Source: Aspidapion aeneum
Lineage: Eukaryota > Arthropoda > Insecta > Coleoptera > Brentidae
Direction: 5' to 3'
Assembly (NCBI GenBank): GCA_963576565.1
Contig: OY755044.1
Location: forward strand, 51,281,847 to 51,345,846
DNA length: 64,000 bases
The translations under genes and the position numbers were made by a program. Below the pieces are notes generated by a model, which did no database searches, had not been told where the DNA came from, and saw only the letters and a list, made by a program, of their open reading frames with translations. Shown one piece after another: positions 50,808 to 61,681 of the stretch; position 1 is the stretch's first letter, and every line of letters starts with the position of its first letter.

Positions 50808-52231
50808 CAGCGTATCCCATTTTCGATGGGATTAAATGGGAAACTCGGTTATTATTAAAGATATCGATTTTCTGATTGCACCTTACCGTGCTCTTTTTTT
50901 GAGCCCCCAAAAATGGTGTAATCAGATTGTTGCTATACCTCGTGGTTTCGCTAATACAGGGAGTTGCATTGCATTTTTAATAATTCCTTGTATTTCGCTT
51001 ATTTTGCAAGATATTTTTATTCTGTACAAACCTCTCTATGGCAACTTTTTTAGAGCAAAATAATGACGTTGCCAATTTTTTAAAATATTGTTTGTAAGAT
51101 ATGGTATTTATCATAAAATAATTAAATACGGACCTGGATTTTTTTTATTACTATTTTGAATGGTTTCATGCTATTATTTTCTTAAAATGATAAAACTTTA
51201 ATATTTTTTTGTTTTAAGATTGAAAAAAAATATTTCATTCTTTAAAAAATTTTAGTCCAATCCTGGAAATTTCCAACGTAAATATAAATTTAAAATTGCA
51301 AGACACACTAGTTGAATGATTTTTACTTTATCTTTTTTGAAACGTTAATTAAAAGATTTATAAATAAAGTAAAAAACCAAATTATTTGATGGTAGCACAG
51401 CAACTCATGAAAGTTACTTCAACATGGAAAAAAAATAGCTCACTCAAAATTATTCTAAAATGGCAAGAAATCGACTATATCCAGATTTTGAAAAATGTAA
51501 TATTTTTGACTGCTTTATTCAAACAACAAAATCCCAAGATTTAAACCTCAGAAATATTATTAAGCAAAATACGTTAAGAAAAATTACTCAAAAATGCCAA
51601 CAATGTCTCACACATAATGGCAATCAGTGAACATTTAGACCATTAAAGAAAAATTAGTTCTTATTTTTTGTAATTCGTAATTATTTTTTTTTGTATTTGA
51701 AGGCTTTTTTTCAAATAAATCCTTAAATTAACGTAAAACCATTTTAATTTGCTAAGTATCAAAACAGTTAAACTTTTCGGACTAATTTTTTTTTTTAAAT
51801 AGCAAATTCTACTCTTAAAACAAAAAAAATATTAAATATTTATTATTTTGTGATTATAATAGCATGAAATCAATCAAAATAGTGATAAAAAAATACAGCT
51901 CCATAATTAATTTTTTTATGATAAATACCATATCTCAAAAACTCAAACAATATTTTAAAAAACTGACAACGTCATTATTTAAAAAAGTTGCCACAGAAAA
52001 GTTTTTACATGATAAAAATATCTCGTAAAATAAGCGAGATATAAGGGATTATTAAAAATGCAATTTTTTCAAAAACTCCCTGTATTAGCGAAACTACAAG
52101 GTATAGCAAACATCTGATTACACCATTTTTAAGAGTTTAAAAAAAGAGCACGGTAAGGTGCAATCAGAATATCAATATCTTTAATAATAACCGAGTTTCT
52201 CATTTAATCCCATCGAAAATGGGACACACTG
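50808..52231. mobile_element. Fold-back element with inverted arms of about 440 bp
   Basis: The ends CAGYGTRTCCCATTTTCGATGGG face each other and are flanked by TA on both sides (50806-50807 and 52232-52233). Inverted similarity continues through TAATCAGAT, CTATACCT, GATATGGTATTTATCATAA and TTTCATGCTATTAT to about 51250 on the left and 51790 on the right. The middle 0.5 kb is AT-rich without a gene. A frame in the left arm (50836-51063) is not open in the right arm and is not a gene. It resembles long-inverted-repeat Tc1/mariner-type or fold-back elements. Confidence 0.75.
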
Positions 52232-52246
52232 TACACAGCATATATA

Positions 52247-53668
52247 CAGGGCTCGACTTCGAACGTTTAGCCATTATAAAAAGCGTATAAAAAGAATGAA
52301 CTTATGGAAAGCAAGAAGTCAGTGAGGGACCAAAGACGCGCATATTCAGGAGCGTTTGCCGCTGTGACTCAAAATTCATTAATAGTTTTTTATTACTAAA
52401 CCGGAGCAATCAAAGTAAGATTTCCACTTTTAAAAGTCGAAGAAATAGTCATTATAATTTATTTCGTTATTTAAGCTTTAATCAGGAAACATTAAATCGA
52501 AATTAAATTTTTTAATAATTTTTTCTTCCACAATAACCTTGCTCTTTTATTAAAGTCGCGCTTAAATGCCGCTAAAGTGTTCGATCTTCTGGCGGCCGCC
52601 CCCGAAGTCAAGTTGGTAAAAGTCACTATACACTATCCAGGAAAGAGAATAGGGGACAACATTTTTGGGGGTAGGGATGTACCTACAGGACAGCCCTAAA
52701 CCTCTTGCCCCTATACTGGTTTCAGTCTGCACAAAAAAGTATTTGTCACGTTTTACTACTACTTTTAAAATGTAATTTTTGCCCCTTAAATGGAGGGGCC
52801 ATTCCTCTTGAAAAAAAACCATAAGTTGAAATGCGGTGTTATGGTAATTGCAATTATTTAAGTTTTTATAATAATTGAAAAATTATTTCACAATTATAAT
52901 GAAATTAGAAAAATGCAATTGAATTACTAAAGTGATTGTTATTATTTGTAAAAAGCTATTTTGTTTTTATTATTTAAAGCAATCCACGTTTCGTACTGAA
53001 TTTAAGAGGTATAAGTTCGGAATTTATTACGAAGGAAGAGGGCTGCTAAATTAAGCATTTTCACATTTTGTAAATTATGAAAAAGTGAAAGAAATAAATA
53101 AAACATAATTGTCAACTGCTTTTTTTTATTTTGCAAGTTGGAAATTTATAATTAAGTTATTTTTTGTTTTAATTAATTACACAGTTTTCTAAGTATATTC
53201 TTGTAAATAATTTGTAATGTAATAATTACTTTTCAAAGTATTGGTTTCTAACTCTGGTTGAGAATAAATCGGTACAAATAAAGACCAAGAAATTTGTTAT
53301 CCATAAAGTTGAATTTGTGGAATATTTTGTTTGTGCGTGTAGTAACCTCCTTTAACATTTTTGCCTTGTTGGAACACTTAATTACGGATTTGCAGTATTG
53401 ATTATTAATCATAGTTCAAATGATATGTAAGAGAGGGCGCTACAGCAATTAAAATCAAGGAGTTTTAAGGATTTTATGCATCGCCGTCTTTGGCCTACTC
53501 AGCCGGTAAGAGTAACGTCATTAGATCGCGAAAAGAAAACCATTTTCTTGAATTGCTAACTTGACAACAGCGCTAAACTATTTATCTCTCTTAGTGCTAT
53601 TTATTTAAATAGCGATCTTACTTCAATTCACATATTTTCAATGGCCAAACGATCGTTGACGAACCCTG
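52247..53668. mobile_element. TA-flanked inverted-repeat element, 1.42 kb
   Basis: The left end CAGGGCTCGACTTCGAACG-TTTAGCCATT and the complement of the right end CAGGGTTCGTCAACGATCG-TTTGGCCATT agree at 23 of 29 positions. TATA lies outside both ends. No transposase was found; a minus-strand 86-codon frame at 52562-52822 has no known domain. It starts 15 bp after the preceding element ends. Confidence 0.6.
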
Positions 53669-54355
53669 TATATGACATATCCATTCTTGCCCCTTAGGTT
53701 CACCCCTCCATCATTTTAGTTGTACAAATGATTTTGTAGGCTTGATTTTGAAATTAAAATTAGGCATAAACAAGTTGAAACGCTTGTCATTTTTTTGACT
53801 TTGTATCACTTTTTTTAAAACTTTAATATTAAAGTCGCGCAGGAATACAGGATTAAATGGTGTGTTTGATTCCACTGATCCCCGATCGCTTTGTTTATGG
53901 TAAAAATATTTTTATAAATTAATCTTCTTGATTTCGGAGCTTGATTTATAGTGTGCCTTAGGTTTAAAATTTTAAAACTCCGTGGCGCCTTTTTTTAGTT
54001 CACCCAGCCCTTCTCCACTGTTTCAAAGCTAGGGGTAACCGACGGTACATTAAAGGAGATTAAATAAACACTTATAATTTAATTCTTAAAAATCAAAATT
54101 TAAAGCGATCACTTATTCTGATGTATTTTTAACAATTTTGAATTTGGTCATGTGACTGAGACAAAGGCGTTGCAAATTTTTGGAGCTTAAGACGATTTAG
54201 GGGGCTTTGAAAGAAACTTGGGGCGATTTAAAGGATACGTAGCACGATTTAGGACGATTTAGCGCGATTTAAGACGATTTAGGGCGATTTAAAACGATTT
54301 AAGACGATTTAGCGCGGTTTGAGGCCAATAAAGTCAATACTTCTTATTGGGTAGC
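53669..54355. other. Spacer with a GATTTA minisatellite
   Basis: No gene. It holds ordinary AT-rich sequence followed by the minisatellite annotated separately. Confidence 0.5.
54189..54318. repeat. Decamer minisatellite (GCGATTTAGG-like units)
   Basis: From 54189 the words ACGATTTAGG, GCGATTTAAA, ACGATTTAGG, ACGATTTAGC, GCGATTTAAG, ACGATTTAGG, GCGATTTAAA, ACGATTTAAG and ACGATTTAGC follow each other, mostly at 10-bp spacing from 54239, with a looser start. The last unit decays to GCGGTTTGAG. Confidence 0.88.
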
Positions 54356-54406
54356 TATACTGCCGTCATAAGGAAAAACACAGTAAGTAAATTTGATAGC
54401 TCACAG

Positions 54407-54888
54407 TGTTGCTGATTTGAGGGGTAGAGCGGCGGGACTGTAAGCGCGCTGGTCGTTTTATAAAATCTGGGTGCAAAAATCCTTAAAAGGACGATGTAAA
54501 AATATTAATTTTTCCGAGCCACACAAAGACAATATAGAGGATTGGCACTCACCCTTTTAGCTGTTTCCGTCGTCCAGAGGAGCTCCTCTCGCAGGCCCAG
54601 TCGTTGCAGTCGATCTACACTAGAATCACTTGTTTGTGTAATGGTTTAGTTTGATTTTCTAAGAATGTTATTGGATTTTTTGGTTAATAGAATTTATCAC
54701 CATGCTGCGTGGTGATCTCGATAGAATACGACAGACGAATTTTTTTGGTTACGCCTTTTTGCGCAGATTCATTTTTCGTAGATGGCACTGGCGTTTTGCT
54801 TGTGCCAATCAAAATTGAAATTGTGTGGGTTTTCCGAATACGGGAATTTGGCGCAAAATTTGAATTTAAAATTAAAGTTGCACGAACA
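54407..54888 (-). repeat. BEL C 3' LTR
   Basis: The plus strand runs TGTTGCTGATTTG ... GTTGCACGAACA. The partner at 61098 reads TGTTACTGATTTG; no other difference was seen. Short palindromes (GAGGAGCTCCTC; ATCACCATG...TGGTGAT) lie inside. Confidence 0.96.
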
Positions 54889-54901
54889 TTTTCCGCCCAC
54901 T
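54889..54901 (-). promoter_or_regulatory. BEL C polypurine tract
   Basis: The minus strand reads AGTGGGCGGAAAA directly before the TGTTCGTG of the 3' LTR, the start point for plus-strand synthesis. Confidence 0.8.
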
Positions 54902-55098
54902 TAAAACGAAGTTTTACATTGAGATTAATTGAATAAACAAATGGCTATATAAAAAAAATATAAGTTAATTCAAAACCTTAAAGGGTAGGTTATTAAAATC
55001 CGTTTTAGGTTTATAGATCAAAAGGAAAAAAAATGAAAAAAAATATATATATATATTCTAGATAACGACACACGAAACAAAAGAAGTTGCTTGGGAGT

Positions 55099-58000
55099 TT
55101 AGTGCGCATCTAAAGGTAGTGGGCACAACTTGACCACGGGACGAGTGAAAAGTCCGTGTTGTGTTTTAACAGTAGCAACTCGAATGTGATTATCCCGACC
55201 AGGATGTACAGATACTATTCTACCCAGCAACCAGTGTAATGGCGGCCTAGTTTCATCCTTAATTAATACAAGCGTATCTAGCTTGATTTCAACCGAAGGG
55301 TCCGACCACTTAGAACGCTGTTGTAAAGTATTTAAGTACTCGAGTTTCCAACGCTTCCAGAAATCGGCATGAATTCGTTGGATAAGTTGCCAACGCTTAA
55401 GGGTATTAACTTTAAGGGTAGAAAGGTCAGGATCAGGACACGAATTAAGGGGTTCCATTGTGAGGAAATGACCTGGAGTCAAAGACGTAAGATCGTTTGG
55501 GTCAGAGCTTTGCTCACAAAGGGGTCGAGAATTAAGTAATGCCTCTATTTGGGCGAGGAGAGTATAGAGCTCTTCGAAGGTTAGTATCTGGTCACCGATG
55601 ACCCGATACAAATGTGTTTTTATAGATTTGACTCCTGCTTCTGCTAGACCATTTAGGTGGGGGGCTCCCGGACTATTAAGACAACATTTGATTTTTAAGC
55701 TCTCAGAAGCTAATTTCGAAAGATTATGGAGCTCCTTAATAGCCCCAACAAAGTTTGAGCCTCTCTCACTTGTGATTTGGACACAAGTGCCACGTCTAGA
55801 GACAAAGCGTCGTAAAGCAGCGATGCACGCCTCTGTGGTTAAATCCGAAACAAGCTCGATATGGATTGCCTTGACAGAAGTATCGACAAAGACTGCGATA
55901 TATGATTTACCAACTTGTGCTCCACGACGTCTCTGACCTACAAAGGTTTTGATTGGGCCTGCATAGTCTAAGCAAACGTGTGAAAAACATTTTAATTGTG
56001 ACGTTCTAAAAGAAGGTAAATCCGACATGTACGGAGTATACGGTTTTGGTTTTAAGCGAAAGCAGGGAATACATTGCAATAAAACCCTCTGAATAGCTCG
56101 ACGTGACGACATAATCCAAAACTTTTGACGAATTAAGTATTGGACTGTGTTTATTCCGGGATGTAAATTTTCGTTATGAGTTTGAAGAATGATCAATTGG
56201 GTTAATCTATGAGATTTCGGCAATAATAAGGGATGTTTTGCCTCAAAGGAGAGTTGAGAATGCCGTAAGCGTCCGCCCACTCTAAGGAAACCCAATTCGT
56301 CCAAAAAGGGCGCGAGTTTGCGAAACGGCTTAGGTAATAGCTGAGTATTTTGAATTTTTTGAATGATATCCGAAAAACACTCTTCTTGGACCCTTTTAAC
56401 TAAAACAAGTAGAGCCTTGTGTAGTTCAAAAGCGGAAAAAACGCCGGATAAAGGGTCAACTGAGGTTTTTCGATTGTGAATAAGTCTTAGAAAATGACAA
56501 GTGATTTTTTGAATGGTATTTAAATTGGATATTTTATCGATTAATCTATCAAAAAAGTTTTGATTTTGAATTTCTGCCGTCAGCACCACTGAATTTTCCG
56601 GTTTTTCTTCTTTGAGAACCTCGTCTGGAACTCCCAAAGAACGTTCATTTATAAACCTTTGAATTTGCCACTCCGTAGTGGGCAAGGTTATCCATGGAGG
56701 GCCGTGAAACCAAAGAGGGTGATTTATTAAGTTATTGGGCGACAACCCTCTGCTAGCGCAGTCGGCAGGGTTTTCGAGTGAAGTAATGTGATACCATGGG
56801 ACTTCGGGGATTGTTTCTTGAATACGACTTACGCGGTTTGCCACAAAGGTCTTCCACTTGTGAGGTGAAGATGTGACCCAATGAAGCGTGACCTGTGAGT
56901 CCGAGAACGCAAGAATTTCATCGATTACGAGTAATGATGAATAGGTGCGAATAACTAGTTCGAGTAAATTAGCTAATAGAGTAGCTCCAAGTAGTTCCAA
57001 ACGTGGGATTGAAATAGTGTGTAAGGGAGCAACCCTTGACTTGCCCATGACTAGAGCAGTTTTGATAATTTTATTTGGTAATTCGACGCGAACATATACG
57101 CAAGAAGCGTATCCTAGCTCGGATGCATCGCAGAAACCTAGCAATTGACATCGTTGAATATTATTCGAAAAAATATGTCTAGGTATACAAAGATTCGAAA
57201 GAGTGGTTAATTGATTATTGAATTGATTCCAAAGAGTTTTGATTGGATCGGGGGTTATTTCATCCCAATCAGTTTTGCATAACCAAAGTTTTTGCATAAT
57301 CACTTTGGCTAAAAATGAAACAGACGATAAGAAACCTATAGGATCCCAAATTTTAGCGATAGCTGATAAAATATTCCTTTTGGTGCAAGGTTTTTCACAA
57401 GGGGTACAAGAATAGGTAAAAGTATCTGTAGAAGGGTGCCACTGAAGGCCCAACACCTTAATCGATGTTGAAGAATCGTCTTCAAAGGTAACAGGGATCT
57501 GACAATCAGCGGGCGACAAATGTGAAAGAAGTTTCGGATTATTTGATGCCCATTTTCTTAATTCAAATTTTCCCAATTTAAGCAACGCTATGAGATCCTT
57601 TTGAAGTGATAAAGCACCTTCCAGAGAGTTAGCTCCACAGCAAATATCGTCCATGAAAATGTTATTCAAAAGGACCTGGGATGCTTCAGGATAATTCTTA
57701 GCCTCCAGGATGGCTAGTTCTCTAAGAGTTCTAATAGCTAAATAGGGACTTGAACTAACACCAAACGTCACTGTATTAAGCTTGTATTCCTGCAGGGGTT
57801 CATTGGGATCAAATCGCCAAAGTAGCCTTTGGTAGTCCCGATGAATTGGATTAATTTGAATTTGTAAAAAGTGCTGTTTTATATCAGTCAAAAATACGAT
57901 AGAATAAAATCTGAATTTTAATAGAATTTCGGAAATATCGGCTTGTAATTTTGGTCCTATTAAAAGAGTTTCGTTCATGCTTAGGCCTTTCGAACCCTTA

Positions 58001-60522
58001 ATCGAGGGGTTAAAAACCACCCGGAGTTTAGTCGTTGATTTGTCAAGACGAAGGACTCCGTGATGTTGTAAATAAGAACATAACTGAGGTCTAGGTTCGG
58101 ATCTTGGAATTAAAGACATGTGCCCGTTTTTGAGATATTCTCTCATAAAATCCGAGTACATACTATAGAAATTTAAATTTTTTATTAAGCGAGATTCAAG
58201 AGACAAAAATTGACGATAGGCCACTGAATATGTGTCTCCTAGGTCAGGAGGGTCAATGTGACGAAAAGGCAAATTTACAGTAATTCGGCCCGAAATATCT
58301 CTAGTGGTAGTTTTTTGGAAAATCTCTTCACATCTTTTTTCTTCGGGTGAGAGAAACGTTTTTGACTTAATTGATTCTAGTTCCCAAAATCTGCGAATAT
58401 TAAAGTCGAGAGACTGCTCACAGGAAGTAAAGTAAGAATTGACTTGAGGTGAAATATTTATGTTTTGAGTTTGGCCCATCAAGACCCACCCAAAAACTGT
58501 CTCAAAAGCGGAGGGTAGGCCGTGAGGTCCTGGAATTCGTCCTGATTGGACGATTTCTGTGTAAAGTTGTGCACCTAAGAGTAAGTCAATTGGACCAGGG
58601 TTGTAAAATTGATTATCTGCAAGCTTTAGATTTGAAATATGACTCCAATTGGATGAATCTACCTGTACTGAGGGCATATTCGAACAGAGTTTCGGTAAAA
58701 CGAAGACTTGAATAGAAAAGGTAGGCTCTTGTTGGCCTAGGGCTCGAATAGTGCAAGTAGAAATGCCGTTAGTGGCCGACGAAGATTGATTCCCAGAACA
58801 GGGATCGAAATTTTGTTTTCTTGGCAAGCCTAACCTGTTAAGACAAGCTTCGCTTATCAGGTTAGCTTGGCTACCGCTGTCCAGAAGTGCTCGGACAGGT
58901 TGGTAGTTACCCCGACTATCGAGTACCTCTAATTTTATAGTCGCTAGAAGCACTGTCGTCCGGGGCGTCAAGGTGGATAACGAAGAGTATTGATTTGTAG
59001 ATGTATTTGGATTCGAATTGATTTGAATTGAATTTGAACTGGGTTGAACAAAACTAGGGTTCTGTTGGCTAAGACTTGAATTTGAATTCTGATACGATAA
59101 GTTTGTGCCTGTGCTAGGCACGGCCACTTGATTTGAATTAAAACTTTGATTTAAGTTCGAATTTTGATTTGAATTTTGGCTTGAATTAACAAAGGATTGA
59201 CTTGAATTCTGACGGATTGAATCTGTCATTTGCGATAGATGAATAAGACTTTGGTGCCTATGTCGACATACCCTGCAGTTGTAGGTACTACTGCAGTCCA
59301 TTACTTGATGATTTGAACGTAAACAGTTGATACATAACGATTGTTGTTTTACATAAGTAAAACGATCTGAAGGAGATTTGGAGATAAAAACACCACACTG
59401 CGAGAGTGGGTGAAAAGAATTATTGCATAATTTGCACTTATAGGGTTGTTGGTTTTGTCGAAATTGAATATTGGATTGTTTATTTGATACTTGTGAGTGC
59501 GTATGCGCTAAAAAATTTGATGGAGGGCTTGATTTGTACTGATTATTTGAATAAGAATTATATTTTTGGTTACTAGAATTCGAATAATTTGGTTTTTGCT
59601 GTTTTGAAGTCGAAGGTTGCATTTGCGTATTTTGGGGAGATAGCTGTACTGTTTCAAGAGCACGGCATTGGTTAATAAGAAACTGAATTAGATTTTGATA
59701 TGTTGGAATCTCGGTAGTACTATACTTTAATTCGAAAGCGGTTCTTGTGGTTTGATCGATTTTTGATAATAAAATTGAAAATAAACAAAAACACCACGAC
59801 GTTACTGGAAATTCAAGATTTTCGAGCGCCGCAATATTCTCGGAAAAGGTATCTACCAAGACTCTAAGATCCTTTGCTGACTGGTTTCCCTTTAAAGAAT
59901 TTGCATAGTAGATTGAGTTCCAGTAGGTACTGGCTAAAAGTCTTTTATTTTGATAGCGATCTGTTAATACCTTCCAGGCGATTGCGTAATTACTTGCCGT
60001 TAATTTTATAGAACTTAAAATATTAAGTGGTTCGCCCTCAAGGAAGGTTAGCAAATGTTGAAATTTCCTTATATCGGAATAATTAGAGTTTTCGTGAACC
60101 AAACAAGAATAAACATCGTAAAAGGTTGGCCACTTTTTTACGTTTCCATTAAAGCAAGGTACATTTAAAGGGCCCAGATCATCGCTACGTGAATAGTGTG
60201 AAGTTGCGGGGGTAAAATTTGAATGAACTGAATCGGAACATAAACTCGAAAAAAGAACTTTAGCTTGGTGGTAGAATAGATCCGCATCTTTCCTAATTTT
60301 GTCCTGTACTTCGAATTCATCATCGTCGTCGTCTTTCAAGAGACCTATGATGTCATTATGAATGTTTTTAAATTGTTCATAGTGATCATCTAACGATTCG
60401 TAAAACGCCTTAAAAATTGGCAAGGAAGAACTATCTGATTTAGCTTTTGTTCCCAAGTTATACGTTTCCGTAATACGAGATATTGAAACTTTGCGTTGAT
60501 TCTCAAGCTTTTTTAACGACAT
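55099..60522 (-). CDS. gag-pol: BEL C Gag-Pol polyprotein, uninterrupted
   Basis: ATG at 60520-60522 opens 1807 codons, a full BEL/Pao length. Gag core: about 117-290 (LNVPCFNGNVKKWPTFYDVY, KDLRVLVDTFSENIAALENL). Cys/His clusters: about 362-430 (CKLCNNSFHPLSQC, CINCLRSNHQVMDC, CRVCRHRHQSLIH). An Asn/Ser/Gln-rich linker. Protease: RALLDSGSQ at about 544-552. RT: LTDIKQHFLQIQIN, FGVSSSPYLAIRTL, catalytic FMDD near 955. RNase H: LLGFCDASELGYAS near 1130. Integrase zinc domain: NLHPGINT and CIPCFR (about 1452-1490). Core: CLDYAGPI near 1519, then TSERGSNF with Glu1586 where A and B have Asp, then GLAEAGVKS near 1627. It ends with the DUF5641-like block (RPVVKLCPLP). Gag and Pol share one frame, so their ratio would have to be set after translation. 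Confidence 0.97.
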   Translation of the reverse strand: MSLKKLENQRKVSISRITETYNLGTKAKSDSSSLPIFKAFYESLDDHYEQFKNIHNDIIGLLKDDDDDEFEVQDKIRKDADLFYHQAKVLFSSLCSDSVHSNFTPATSHYSRSDDLGPLNVPCFNGNVKKWPTFYDVYSCLVHENSNYSDIRKFQHLLTFLEGEPLNILSSIKLTASNYAIAWKVLTDRYQNKRLLASTYWNSIYYANSLKGNQSAKDLRVLVDTFSENIAALENLEFPVTSWCFCLFSILLSKIDQTTRTAFELKYSTTEIPTYQNLIQFLINQCRALETVQLSPQNTQMQPSTSKQQKPNYSNSSNQKYNSYSNNQYKSSPPSNFLAHTHSQVSNKQSNIQFRQNQQPYKCKLCNNSFHPLSQCGVFISKSPSDRFTYVKQQSLCINCLRSNHQVMDCSSTYNCRVCRHRHQSLIHLSQMTDSIRQNSSQSFVNSSQNSNQNSNLNQSFNSNQVAVPSTGTNLSYQNSNSSLSQQNPSFVQPSSNSIQINSNPNTSTNQYSSLSTLTPRTTVLLATIKLEVLDSRGNYQPVRALLDSGSQANLISEACLNRLGLPRKQNFDPCSGNQSSSATNGISTCTIRALGQQEPTFSIQVFVLPKLCSNMPSVQVDSSNWSHISNLKLADNQFYNPGPIDLLLGAQLYTEIVQSGRIPGPHGLPSAFETVFGWVLMGQTQNINISPQVNSYFTSCEQSLDFNIRRFWELESIKSKTFLSPEEKRCEEIFQKTTTRDISGRITVNLPFRHIDPPDLGDTYSVAYRQFLSLESRLIKNLNFYSMYSDFMREYLKNGHMSLIPRSEPRPQLCSYLQHHGVLRLDKSTTKLRVVFNPSIKGSKGLSMNETLLIGPKLQADISEILLKFRFYSIVFLTDIKQHFLQIQINPIHRDYQRLLWRFDPNEPLQEYKLNTVTFGVSSSPYLAIRTLRELAILEAKNYPEASQVLLNNIFMDDICCGANSLEGALSLQKDLIALLKLGKFELRKWASNNPKLLSHLSPADCQIPVTFEDDSSTSIKVLGLQWHPSTDTFTYSCTPCEKPCTKRNILSAIAKIWDPIGFLSSVSFLAKVIMQKLWLCKTDWDEITPDPIKTLWNQFNNQLTTLSNLCIPRHIFSNNIQRCQLLGFCDASELGYASCVYVRVELPNKIIKTALVMGKSRVAPLHTISIPRLELLGATLLANLLELVIRTYSSLLVIDEILAFSDSQVTLHWVTSSPHKWKTFVANRVSRIQETIPEVPWYHITSLENPADCASRGLSPNNLINHPLWFHGPPWITLPTTEWQIQRFINERSLGVPDEVLKEEKPENSVVLTAEIQNQNFFDRLIDKISNLNTIQKITCHFLRLIHNRKTSVDPLSGVFSAFELHKALLVLVKRVQEECFSDIIQKIQNTQLLPKPFRKLAPFLDELGFLRVGGRLRHSQLSFEAKHPLLLPKSHRLTQLIILQTHNENLHPGINTVQYLIRQKFWIMSSRRAIQRVLLQCIPCFRLKPKPYTPYMSDLPSFRTSQLKCFSHVCLDYAGPIKTFVGQRRRGAQVGKSYIAVFVDTSVKAIHIELVSDLTTEACIAALRRFVSRRGTCVQITSERGSNFVGAIKELHNLSKLASESLKIKCCLNSPGAPHLNGLAEAGVKSIKTHLYRVIGDQILTFEELYTLLAQIEALLNSRPLCEQSSDPNDLTSLTPGHFLTMEPLNSCPDPDLSTLKVNTLKRWQLIQRIHADFWKRWKLEYLNTLQQRSKWSDPSVEIKLDTLVLIKDETRPPLHWLLGRIVSVHPGRDNHIRVATVKTQHGLFTRPVVKLCPLPLDAH

Positions 60523-61076
60523 ATTGTTAATTTAAAAAAATAAAAAATATTTAAAAGGAATAAAACTAACACTTGACCCCTATTGACTTTAATCAGTCCA
60601 AAAGAGTCCAACAAGCATATATTTTATTATCGATTTCTCGAATAAACGCAAAAACTTATCAACAGCTGTTATCCTAGGTCGCGATTTTTCTCCCAAAATA
60701 AATGCACACAAAACAACTTGTACCTACTACCGCTTCTCTTATTATTTACAGGTAAATACTAATTCTACTAGATGTGTTTGTTTACCTGTTAAATAAGAAT
60801 AAAGCATTTAACTCACAAGCACTTTTGTTGGTTTGAATAACTATAACATATTATTTAAACAAATAACTATTATTTAAACAAATTTCGATTTTTGAATCAA
60901 AACAAACGACGTACCAAGTGCCAATTTCGGCTGCAATGAAATGTGGGTGGAGCAACCGTTAAGCCACGCAAGGGGGGACGGAACCTCCTTTCTAAACTGG
61001 ACACGGCAACAAACGAGCCAAAATGGCGAGGCGAAAAAATCTTTAATATTTTTAGCAAACAAATTTTAAAAACTAT

Positions 61077-61092
61077 CTGGGTCGTGGGACCA
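61077..61092 (-). promoter_or_regulatory. BEL C primer binding site
   Basis: The plus strand reads CTGGGTCGTGGGACCA, ending in CCA like a tRNA 3' end, five bases from the 5' LTR. The minus strand therefore offers TGGTCCCACGACCCAG. I could not name the tRNA with confidence; it differs from the tRNA-Tyr type of element B. Confidence 0.7.
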
Positions 61093-61097
61093 GAAAA

Positions 61098-61579
61098 TGT
61101 TACTGATTTGAGGGGTAGAGCGGCGGGACTGTAAGCGCGCTGGTCGTTTTATAAAATCTGGGTGCAAAAATCCTTAAAAGGACGATGTAAAAATATTAAT
61201 TTTTCCGAGCCACACAAAGACAATATAGAGGATTGGCACTCACCCTTTTAGCTGTTTCCGTCGTCCAGAGGAGCTCCTCTCGCAGGCCCAGTCGTTGCAG
61301 TCGATCTACACTAGAATCACTTGTTTGTGTAATGGTTTAGTTTGATTTTCTAAGAATGTTATTGGATTTTTTGGTTAATAGAATTTATCACCATGCTGCG
61401 TGGTGATCTCGATAGAATACGACAGACGAATTTTTTTGGTTACGCCTTTTTGCGCAGATTCATTTTTCGTAGATGGCACTGGCGTTTTGCTTGTGCCAAT
61501 CAAAATTGAAATTGTGTGGGTTTTCCGAATACGGGAATTTGGCGCAAAATTTGAATTTAAAATTAAAGTTGCACGAACA
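61098..61579 (-). repeat. BEL C 5' LTR
   Basis: Partner of 54407-54888, with the same TG...CA ends and length. It carries the promoter of the element; no TATA box was assigned with confidence. Confidence 0.96.
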
Positions 61580-61681
61580 CACAGTCTAGGGTAACACTCT
61601 ATTCAAAATATATTATCTCAGATTGTTTGACTGTGAAATATCAAATATACTTACTGTGTTTTTGCTTATGACGGCAGTATA

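Larger units (their letters stand above)
54407..61579 (-). mobile_element. BEL/Pao element C, complete and very young
   Basis: LTRs of 482 bp each differ at one position by eye. CACAG is duplicated at 54402-54406 and 61580-61584. The primer site, one uninterrupted gag-pol frame and a polypurine tract (GTGGGCGGAAAA) are all present. It is structurally the most intact element in the window. The one suspicious point is the integrase residue discussed under the findings. Confidence 0.96.
54358..61679. mobile_element. 144-bp mariner-like MITE interrupted by BEL element C
   Basis: TACTGCCGTCATAAG at 54358 is mirrored by CTTATGACGGCAGTA ending at 61679, with TA outside on both sides. The inverted repeat continues for about 40-58 bp (AAAAACACAGTAAGTA, ATTTGATA, CACAGTC). 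Removing BEL C and one CACAG leaves 144 bp, nearly all of it inverted repeat plus a 50-bp loop. No coding capacity. Confidence 0.82.

Noticed and set aside
52562..52822. Transposase of the 1.42-kb inverted-repeat element
   Set aside because: Eighty-six residues with no DDE-type motif; too short and without a start in context.
55598..58715. Plus-strand frames within BEL C
   Set aside because: They are antisense to the intact Gag-Pol frame and have no domain.
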